NCBI GenBank assembly: GCA_041576235.1 | Contig: JBFGLJ010000136.1 | Location: 1 to 7,864, forward strand | Direction: 5' to 3' | Length of the DNA: 7,864 bases | From: JABDII01 sp041576235 | GTDB taxonomy: Bacteria; Gemmatimonadota; Gemmatimonadetes; Gemmatimonadales; GWC2-71-9 | Shown: positions 1 to 5,609 of the stretch, in pieces | How the letters are laid out: each line of letters opens with the position of its first letter | Position numbering within the stretch: position 1 is the first letter of the stretch | The notes under the pieces: model-generated | The model's database searches: none | Told to the model about the DNA's origin: nothing | Seen by the model: the letters and a program-made list of their open reading frames with translations, nothing else | Position numbers and translations under genes: made by a program

Positions 1-1129
1 CCGGCACGGCAACGCCGGCGAGCGGTAGTGCCACCAGGTTGAGACCGACCCCGGCGGGTGCCACGACGCCGAAGAGGGCAGCCGTGAGTGGGGCCGTTCC
101 GAGCGTGGCACCCATGGAGGCCGAGATGGCTCGTCGAACTCGTCCTCGCCAGCGGATACGGCGGGTGCGCCAGGCGAAGGAGCCGATTCCCCATACCGCC
201 CCGAGGGAGAGCCACGCCCCGGGGCTCAGGATCGCCCAAGGATCGATGATCAAGACCAGGACGGCGGTCGCGCCCAGCAAGGATCCTGGGTCTACCACGC
301 GCTGGCGGATGCGCGCCAGCGCGATCAGGGTGCCAAGCAGCGCGGCTCGAGTGGCCGGAGCCGGCCACCCCAGGAACGCGGCATAGGCCAAGGCGCCGAG
401 GGATGCCACAGCGAAGGCACTCCGGCGGGAGAGTCTCAGCAGCCGGGCCAACGCGAAGAGCCAGGCACTCACGAGCCCGACGTGAAACCCTGAGATGGCC
501 AAGAGGTGAATCATCCCGGACCGCGCGTAGCGTTGGCGTACCTCGGGAGCTAGATCGGCCTTTTGATTGAGAACCAGCGCGTCAACGATCGGGGCGCGCT
601 CGCCGTACAAGCGATCGATCGACGCCACGAGTCGGTTCTTGAGCACTTCATTGGGCCGGGTGTCCGATCGGATCGAACGCACATCCAGCACCCTGAGCGT
701 CCCCCGTGGTCTCCCCCACCGCGGTTCTCTCGGTTGCCACCGGGCGATGACGTGGGCGAGGTGGCCCGCACGCACCGGGTGGCCAGGCGGCCACCGGGCT
801 GCAACCCAGCCACGGCAGCCGGCCCTGGTGGGAGCCAGCTTGGTGGGTCCGCCCGCCTCCCCGACCGGGTCCGCGACCCGGACGCGTATCGCGAGGCGCC
901 CAACGGGGAGCCGCGCGGCGCAGGTCTCGGCCTCCGCGGCGAGGATGAAGCCCCCAAGCACACGGCCCAGGAGGGCGACCCCCACAACCCACCCTGGCGC
1001 CCTCCGCCATCCGCTCACGGCAAGGACGCCGAGGCCCAGCTCCACGAGGGTGGGGGGTCCCAGACGGAGAAGGCCGGTCCCGAGACCGGCCCCAAATGCC
1101 CAGGCCAGCAAAACGGCCGGGCGGCGCAT
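1..1129 (-). CDS. comEC: ComEC/Rec2 DNA-uptake channel, partial (C-terminus beyond window)
   Basis: Inner-membrane channel that carries single-stranded DNA into the cytoplasm during natural transformation. The minus frame stays open from an ATG at 1129 to the left edge, giving 376 residues with no stop. Visible order: hydrophobic segments at about residues 4-22 and 31-66; a soluble, Arg/Trp/Pro-rich stretch at about 70-150 fitting the N-terminal DUF4131/OB-like domain, holding the only two cysteines seen (C70, C105), which could pair as in Bacillus ComEC; then the start of the competence domain. The diagnostic motif is HLLAISGFHVGLV (208-220), preceded by RYARSG and followed by several membrane segments and a DPWAILSPGAWLSLG block (296-310) that matches the family. 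The usual C-terminal metallo-beta-lactamase-like domain would lie outside the window. It starts 13 bases after comFB, with no clear Shine-Dalgarno, so translational coupling is likely. Family assignment is firm; completeness of the gene is unknown. Confidence 0.95.
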   Translation of the reverse strand, partial: MRRPAVLLAWAFGAGLGTGLLRLGPPTLVELGLGVLAVSGWRRAPGWVVGVALLGRVLGGFILAAEAETCAARLPVGRLAIRVRVADPVGEAGGPTKLAPTRAGCRGWVAARWPPGHPVRAGHLAHVIARWQPREPRWGRPRGTLRVLDVRSIRSDTRPNEVLKNRLVASIDRLYGERAPIVDALVLNQKADLAPEVRQRYARSGMIHLLAISGFHVGLVSAWLFALARLLRLSRRSAFAVASLGALAYAAFLGWPAPATRAALLGTLIALARIRQRVVDPGSLLGATAVLVLIIDPWAILSPGAWLSLGAVWGIGSFAWRTRRIRWRGRVRRAISASMGATLGTAPLTAALFGVVAPAGVGLNLVALPLAGVAVP

Positions 1130-1142
1130 CAGCGCCGTAGGT

Positions 1143-1424
1143 TTAGAGTTGTTGCGCTTTGCTGCCGCAGCGCGGGGCTGCGGCGACGGTTTGGATTCCC
1201 GCGATCAGTGTGACCTCGATGTCGGCGCGGTTTTGGCCTTTTTCGAGTTGGAATTCGGTGACCGCGACCCCTTCGTCGGTGGCAACGTATCGAGCCGGCA
1301 GACGATTCAGCGCGTAGACCAGCACGTCGTTGCGGCAGGTGTCGCAGCCGCAGAACGTCGCGTAGTGGTTGACTACCCGTTGGTAGGCATCGGCGACGTG
1401 ATCTTCGGTGAAATTGTGGATCAT
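1143..1424 (-). CDS. comFB: ComFB-family protein (late competence protein family)
   Basis: Small 93-residue protein of the ComFB family (PF10719), about the family's usual length. Family hallmarks are visible: an opening MIHNFTEDHV, the cysteine cluster FCGCDTC with C25, C27 and C30, the core DVLVYALNRLPARYV (33-47), and a late PRC with C86. The four cysteines fit the zinc site known from Bacillus ComFB. In Bacillus the gene lies in the comF operon and its role is unclear; cyanobacterial relatives (CdgR/ComFB) have been reported as cyclic-dinucleotide receptors, so a second-messenger sensor is possible here but is inference. The ATG overlaps the miaB stop by four bases (ATGA), with no convincing Shine-Dalgarno, and comEC follows after 13 bases. 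The start is supported because the N-terminal residues match the family. Confidence 0.93.
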   Translation of the reverse strand: MIHNFTEDHVADAYQRVVNHYATFCGCDTCRNDVLVYALNRLPARYVATDEGVAVTEFQLEKGQNRADIEVTLIAGIQTVAAAPRCGSKAQQL

Positions 1425-2746
1425 AGGATGGCCATCGACGGGGGCGGAGGCGGGGACACGCGCGCCCCGGTAAAGGTCGACCCTGTCGTGCCGGTGAGGC
1501 GCACGTGATGGTACGTTCCGATCGACGACGCCGGGAGGTCGACCACCACCATATGATTGGTGCGGGTGCGTCCCAACATGCGCCCGCCCCGCTTCGCCGC
1601 CCGTTCCACCAGGATCTCGGTCGTTGATCCCACTCGGGCGACGTTCTTGCGACGCGCCACGTCTCGCACGACCTCGATGAGCCGGGTGAGCCGCTGGCTG
1701 GCCACGTCATCGGGGAGGTGATCCTTGAGCCTGGCCGCCGGAGTCCCATCACGGAGCGAGTACTTGAAGGTGTAGGCGTCGTCGAAGGCGGCCGTGCGGA
1801 CCAAGTCGACGGTTTCTTCGAACTGCTCGTCGCTTTCGCCGGGGAATCCGACGATGAGGTCGGTGGTAACGGTGAGCCCAGGAATGGCCGCGCGCAGCTC
1901 CTCCAGCACGCGCAAGAACCGCTCCCGCGTATACCGGCGGAGCATGCGTTTGAGCACCCGATTCGAGCCGCTCTGGGCCGGAAGGTGGACGTGCTCGCAC
2001 ACGGCCGGGGTGGTAGCCATGGCGTCGATGACGCGTTCACTGAAGTCGGTGGGGTACGGGCTGGTAAACCGCACCCGGCGGATACCATCGATCGCACCAA
2101 CGGCCCGAAGTAGATCGGCAAAGTCAGCGGTCCCGTCGTGGTAGCTGTTGACCGTTTGGCCCAGAAGGGTGACTTCTGTCGTCCCAGCCTCCGCCAGCGA
2201 ACGGACTTCGCGGACGACCTCTCCTAAGGTGCGGCTTCGTTCAGCACCGCGGGTATACGGAACGATGCAGAACGTGCACCGATAATCGCAGCCGCGCTGC
2301 ACGGTGACGAAGGCGGTTGGGCCGCCGGAGCGGGCCTGGGACATGTCGTCGTAGTGTTCCCAGTTCCGAAGCTCGGTGTCCGTCACGCGAGCGCCGCGCG
2401 CGGCGAGATCCACCAAGTCTGGGAGAACACGGTAGGCATCTGGTCCGGCTACGAGATTTACGCGCGGCACGCGATCCAGGAGCGCCGGGCCCAGGCGCTG
2501 GGCCATGCAGCCGACCACACCGAGCACGGTTCCGTTGTGGGTGTAGCGCTGGAGTTCGCCCAGGCGTCCCAAGACCCGTTGCTCGGCGTTATCGCGAACG
2601 GCACACGTATTCACCAACACCACATCGGCGTCGGACGGCACATCGGTCGCGTCGAATCCCTCGCTTCGGAGGGCGCCGAGCATGAGTTCGGTGTCGGCCA
2701 CGTTCATTTGGCAGCCGTATGTCTCGATATACACGCGCTTCGTCAT
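1421..2746 (-). CDS. miaB: tRNA-2-methylthio-N6-dimethylallyladenosine synthase
   Basis: Radical-SAM enzyme that adds a methylthio group to i6A at position 37 of tRNAs reading UNN codons. The 441-residue protein has the full three-domain plan: an N-terminal UPF0004 domain starting KRVYIETYGCQMN with cluster ligands C12, C48 and C80; a radical-SAM domain with the CxxxCxxC motif (C153, C157, C160) in RGCDYRCTFCIVPYTRG; and a C-terminal TRAM-like domain at about 370-430. The combination of YGCQMN, NTCAVRDNAEQ and CTFCIVPYTRG favours MiaB over RimO or MtaB. I chose the ATG at 2746; an in-frame TTG nine bases upstream is possible but adds only three residues with no family match. The last 11 residues include five consecutive prolines (432-436) after the TRAM domain, an odd tail just before the comFB start. 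It follows the barrel gene after 61 bases. Confidence 0.97.
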   Translation of the reverse strand: MTKRVYIETYGCQMNVADTELMLGALRSEGFDATDVPSDADVVLVNTCAVRDNAEQRVLGRLGELQRYTHNGTVLGVVGCMAQRLGPALLDRVPRVNLVAGPDAYRVLPDLVDLAARGARVTDTELRNWEHYDDMSQARSGGPTAFVTVQRGCDYRCTFCIVPYTRGAERSRTLGEVVREVRSLAEAGTTEVTLLGQTVNSYHDGTADFADLLRAVGAIDGIRRVRFTSPYPTDFSERVIDAMATTPAVCEHVHLPAQSGSNRVLKRMLRRYTRERFLRVLEELRAAIPGLTVTTDLIVGFPGESDEQFEETVDLVRTAAFDDAYTFKYSLRDGTPAARLKDHLPDDVASQRLTRLIEVVRDVARRKNVARVGSTTEILVERAAKRGGRMLGRTRTNHMVVVDLPASSIGTYHHVRLTGTTGSTFTGARVSPPPPPSMAIL

Positions 2747-2753
2747 GCGGTAC

Positions 2754-2782
2754 AAGATAGTCCGCCCCGCTGGGATCGGAAA
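2754..2782 (-). promoter_or_regulatory. Possible sigma-70-like promoter before miaB, perhaps leaderless
   Basis: In the 61-base gap, the minus strand has TTTCCG (2782-2777), a 17-base spacer, then TATCTT (2759-2754). The -10 matches the consensus at four of six positions, the -35 at three of six. The -10 ends only seven bases before the miaB ATG, so transcription would begin at or next to the start codon, giving a leaderless mRNA. That fits the absence of a Shine-Dalgarno there. Such weak matches arise by chance, so this is a candidate only. Confidence 0.25.
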
Positions 2783-2807
2783 CGACGCGTGGGGAGAGCG
2801 GTGGGGG

Positions 2808-3950
2808 TCAGGGGCGAATGGACACCCCGAGCGAGAGGAGCCAAGCGGATTCGGAGAAGTTCGGACCCTCGCGGCGCCACAGCCGCTCCAGCCCGAGGTC
2901 GATTCCTCCGCGGCCTCCGGCGAAGCGCGCGCCAGTGCCGACCGACACCCCTACCTCCCGTCCCTGTTGGCCCGGCGCGAGGGGAAAGGGGAGCTGGGTG
3001 TAGTGCACGCCGAGGCGGAGTGGCCGACGGAACGGCCGGTCGGGGTCGCCGACCCACTCCGCGCCCACCGCCACTTCCCAGGTGTTCTTGGCTCCGACGC
3101 CACCCTGGGCGAGGAGGTCGCTATTGGCGGCGGACCAGGTGTGGTATTGCGCGTGCCCGGCCACGGTGAGCTTGGGATGGACCTGCCACAGCATGCCGGC
3201 GCCGAACCGATGGGGGAGGTCGATTTCACCCGTGGCGGTGGAGTCCCGGTCGACATCGGCCTTCGCATCGCTGCGTGCGGTGAGCGCGACCATGAAGGTG
3301 GAGGACAGCCGTCCTACCAGTCCGGCGGAGACCCCCCAGCCGGTGGTCGAGAGCTCGGCGGACTGTCGGAACGGCAGGAACGATGAATCGGCGAAGGTCC
3401 TCCGGGCTTCCACGCGTGACACGCCGGTGAGGACATGCAGGCCCAGCCCCACGGACCACACGTCATCGAGCGTGATGGCGCCGGCGATGCTCACATCGCT
3501 CATCCCTCCGATCGATGAGGTGGTATCTGCCACACCGACCGGCTGTCCGCGCAGGGCAATCGTATCGACGGACGCGATCCGAAAGTCGCGGTTGGTATAC
3601 ATGGTCACCGACCCACCGAGCCACACTCCAATACTGGGTATCGGGCCCACCACACGCACCAACGGGAACCGGGAGTCGCGCAGGGAGGCCTCGCCGGCCG
3701 GGTTGGTCGAGGTCCGCCATTCCTGCGTCGCGGTGAAGCTGCTGGTGAGGGTTCGAATAGACGTGAGCGACGCCGGGTTGAGACTGGACTCCGCATCGAA
3801 GAGCCCGAAGCCGCCACCCAGCGATCCGGAACGCACCGCCAGTCCTCGCCCGGGCAAGCCTAGACCGCGAACGCTGAACTGTGAAGACTGGGCGAGGAGC
3901 CCGCTTGGCAGCGCGAGCGCGAGAGCCGGGAGCAGCCCAAGCCGCCACAT
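2808..3950 (-). CDS. Predicted outer-membrane beta-barrel protein (FadL/PorV-like style)
   Basis: Uncharacterised 380-residue protein. Residues 1-20 form a typical Sec signal peptide with a Leu/Ala core and likely cleavage in LLA-QSS. The mature protein has glycine-rich and alternating polar/hydrophobic segments typical of beta strands from end to end and no long hydrophobic helix. Early in the mature part is SLNPASL (56-62), an NPA motif at the position seen in FadL and PorV/PorQ-type barrels; a specific family and substrate cannot be named. It ends LSLGVSIRP, so the usual terminal Phe or Trp of barrel proteins is missing. The ATG at 3950 is chosen over a TTG at 3965 because GAGGTG lies seven bases upstream and the resulting signal peptide is clean. 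It starts one base after the lipoprotein stop, suggesting co-translation and a shared envelope role. Confidence 0.8.
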   Translation of the reverse strand: MWRLGLLPALALALPSGLLAQSSQFSVRGLGLPGRGLAVRSGSLGGGFGLFDAESSLNPASLTSIRTLTSSFTATQEWRTSTNPAGEASLRDSRFPLVRVVGPIPSIGVWLGGSVTMYTNRDFRIASVDTIALRGQPVGVADTTSSIGGMSDVSIAGAITLDDVWSVGLGLHVLTGVSRVEARRTFADSSFLPFRQSAELSTTGWGVSAGLVGRLSSTFMVALTARSDAKADVDRDSTATGEIDLPHRFGAGMLWQVHPKLTVAGHAQYHTWSAANSDLLAQGGVGAKNTWEVAVGAEWVGDPDRPFRRPLRLGVHYTQLPFPLAPGQQGREVGVSVGTGARFAGGRGGIDLGLERLWRREGPNFSESAWLLSLGVSIRP

Positions 3951-3951
3951 C

Positions 3952-5202
3952 TCAGGGCACCTCAAAGAGCACCGGGTCCACGTAGGTCAGTTGGAGGCGA
4001 GGCGGCGTGCCGCCGGCCCGGGTCGACCCGAACACGGCGCGGGTAAAAGTCGAAGCCTCGGGGAGGAGCAGCAGGAAGAATCCACTGGGTCCGCCGCGCT
4101 CGCCTTGCCAACTGCGCACGATGTCGATGACTTCGATCTCGAGCCGAGCCGTACTCCCGCCAATCAAGTCCGCCCGCGACGCGCGCAGAATGGCGCCGCT
4201 CCCGCACGCGAGGCCCACTCGGCACAACGGCGACTTCGCCCCGACATCCGCTTGCAAGGCTCGCACCTCGAGCACACCTTGATCGTTCGCCACCCCGGCG
4301 ATGCTCTCGGGCGCGAGAAGCAGCGTCGCCCGCACGATTTGGACGGAGTCCTCGAGCCGTTTGGGCAAGGCGAACCGAATGAGTGACCGGGCGGACGGCG
4401 CCCCGCCCACGGCGAGGAGGTCCGCCGGTGGGAATCCGGCCGTCTCGGTGACGAAGGTATTGAAGGTCGGCCCGCGCCCGATCGACTGGACCTGCAGCGA
4501 GGTGTCGGCAATGTCGATCGTGACAAACGAGGTGAACGTCGGCGCGAGCGATCCCGCCGATTGGCTCCCGATCCGGACGCCAGTCGGTGACGGGCTGGTC
4601 AGCCCGACGCCCAGTGCCAGCACCCCGCTGTCTCCAGCAGGGATGTCCACTCGAGCGAGCTCGGTGCCGGAGAAGGCGACCGAGACCCCGCCCGACTGGA
4701 GACTGTCAGGAATGACGATGCTGTCGACGACATTCGTCGCCACAAACAGCGAATCCAGTTGAGTGAAGCCGACCGACGAATCGACGGTCGCCGGCAGCCG
4801 GTACAGAAACAGGACCGCGCCGCTGGCCAACGAATCGCGGCCCACCACGCCGAGGCCGATCACAACCGAATCGACGACAAACGACCGCAACGTGTCCTGG
4901 ACCAGCAGCGAGTCCTGTCGCGGCGCAAATCGAACGACCGCCCTGGCATCGCCACCGGGGAGCTGATCCGACACCAGGAGGGCACTCCCCGCTCCGGCCA
5001 GGACATATCCCGTGAAGGTGCTGTCTCCGCTCGGGACAGCCGTCAGCGTGGTGTCGATCACCCGCGGCGTGGCGTCGGGGCACGAGGTGGGGCACGCGCC
5101 TGGGGCGGTCAGCTGTTCCTGGCAGCCGCCGGCCGCGAGGAACCCCAACAGGGCACCCGCGGCCATCACCCGCCGCCGCCGACCCTGGTGGGCGCGCGTC
5201 AC
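3952..5202 (-). CDS. Predicted surface lipoprotein with two tandem beta-sandwich-like domains
   Basis: Uncharacterised 416-residue protein. The N-terminus has an arginine-rich stretch (RRRR, residues 8-11), a hydrophobic core and LAAGGC, with C27 as the likely lipidation site; AGGC is a slightly atypical lipobox. The mature part seems to be an internal duplication offset by 183-185 residues: DTTL at 50 pairs with DTSL at 233, STF at 61 with PTF at 245, and ARAVVRFAP (86-94) with ARSLIRFALP (271-280). The second copy ends with a DIVRSW segment (360-365) and AVFGSTRAGGTPPRLQLTY (389-407), resembling DNRLRE/CBM-type beta-sandwich domains; that link is tentative. Four more cysteines fall in two close pairs (37/41, 327/333). 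The GTG at 5202 overlaps the cdd stop (GTGA) and gives a complete signal peptide; longer upstream reading would just be cdd in another frame. The barrel gene follows after one base. No function can be assigned. Confidence 0.82.
   Translation of the reverse strand: MTRAHQGRRRRVMAAGALLGFLAAGGCQEQLTAPGACPTSCPDATPRVIDTTLTAVPSGDSTFTGYVLAGAGSALLVSDQLPGGDARAVVRFAPRQDSLLVQDTLRSFVVDSVVIGLGVVGRDSLASGAVLFLYRLPATVDSSVGFTQLDSLFVATNVVDSIVIPDSLQSGGVSVAFSGTELARVDIPAGDSGVLALGVGLTSPSPTGVRIGSQSAGSLAPTFTSFVTIDIADTSLQVQSIGRGPTFNTFVTETAGFPPADLLAVGGAPSARSLIRFALPKRLEDSVQIVRATLLLAPESIAGVANDQGVLEVRALQADVGAKSPLCRVGLACGSGAILRASRADLIGGSTARLEIEVIDIVRSWQGERGGPSGFFLLLLPEASTFTRAVFGSTRAGGTPPRLQLTYVDPVLFEVP
3958..3963 (-). promoter_or_regulatory. 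Ribosome binding site deciding the barrel-protein start
   Basis: GAGGTG on the minus strand lies seven bases before the ATG at 3950 and inside the last codons of the lipoprotein gene. It favours this ATG over the TTG at 3965, whose own codon overlaps the site. Confidence 0.65.
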
Positions 5203-5609
5203 GGGGACCGCCCCTGCCTCGTCAGGCGATCGGCAAGGAACGCGTCGGGCAGCAGTTCGTCGAGCGTCCAGGTCCGGGTCGTGGAGGGACCCACCGCGGT
5301 CACCGCCAGGTCGGTTCCAAACTCGGCCAACATCTGTCGACAGGCTCCGCACGGAGAGGCCGGCGGCTCGGCGTCGGTTGCCACCGCCAGCCGGCGAAAC
5401 GCCGTGGCACCCGCGGTGACCGCGGCCACCAGGGCGGAGCGCTCCGCGCAGATCGCGAGGCCGTAGGAAGCGTTCTCGACGTTGCACCCGAGGTAGATGG
5501 TTCCGTCGTTCGCTTCGAGAGCTGCGCCGACCCGGAATCCGGAGTAGGGGGCGTAGGCACGAGCCTGTGCCTCGCGGGCGCGCGCGACGAGCGGCGTCAG
5601 GTCACCCAC
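5199..5609 (-). CDS. cdd: Cytidine deaminase
   Basis: Zinc enzyme that hydrolytically deaminates cytidine and deoxycytidine to uridine and deoxyuridine in pyrimidine salvage. The 136-residue length matches the short, homotetrameric class. Visible motifs: AYAPYSGFRVGAAL (19-31 plus), the substrate loop GCNVENASYG (41-50), the CAE motif with zinc ligand C54 and catalytic E56, and PCGAC with zinc ligands C87 and C90. No key residue is missing. I chose the GTG at 5609, which overlaps the deoB end by eight bases and has GAGG six bases upstream; a GTG at 5621 lacks a Shine-Dalgarno and adds residues not typical of the family. Its place directly after deoB makes sense: nucleoside breakdown yields pentose-1-phosphate, the DeoB substrate. 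The nucleoside phosphorylase that would link them is not in the window. Confidence 0.97.
   Translation of the reverse strand: MGDLTPLVARAREAQARAYAPYSGFRVGAALEANDGTIYLGCNVENASYGLAICAERSALVAAVTAGATAFRRLAVATDAEPPASPCGACRQMLAEFGTDLAVTAVGPSTTRTWTLDELLPDAFLADRLTRQGRSP
5203..5215 (-). promoter_or_regulatory. Ribosome binding site of the lipoprotein, within a small inverted repeat
   Basis: AGGGG (5215-5211) lies eight bases before the GTG start at 5202, inside the cdd coding end. Its GGGG can pair with the CCCC (5206-5203) directly before the start codon around a CGGT loop. The four-base stem would mask the site unless ribosomes finishing cdd open it, but a stem this short may be chance in GC-rich DNA. 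Confidence 0.45.

Noticed and set aside
778..795. Perfect seven-base inverted repeat GGTGGCC-AGGC-GGCCACC
   Set aside because: Lies inside comEC coding sequence in GC-rich DNA with no T-run after it; not a terminator and probably chance.
550..1010. Short minus-strand frames inside the comEC region that could be taken as separate small genes
   Set aside because: The continuous frame from 1129 to the left edge encodes recognisable ComEC, including HLLAISGFHVGLV, without interruption.
567..1508. Plus-strand open frame of 313 codons
   Set aside because: Antisense to comEC, comFB and the end of miaB, with no family features.
1129..2121. Minus-strand open frame of 330 codons overlapping miaB and comFB in another frame
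   Set aside because: MiaB and ComFB motifs are unmistakable in their own frames; this frame gives Arg/Ser/Pro-rich sequence without any domain.
2747..2807. Possible terminator between the barrel gene and miaB
   Set aside because: No stem with a following T-run can be found on the minus strand in this gap, so read-through from upstream remains possible.
3082..4386. Plus-strand open frame of 434 codons opposite the barrel and lipoprotein genes
   Set aside because: Low-complexity Arg/Ser/Pro-rich translation with no recognisable motif; it lies opposite two well-supported genes with signal peptides and a good ribosome binding site. Long antisense frames are common in GC-rich DNA.
5203..5487. 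Longer start for the lipoprotein at 5487, adding 95 residues
   Set aside because: The extra part is the cdd gene read in another frame; it would bury the lipoprotein signal sequence inside the protein.
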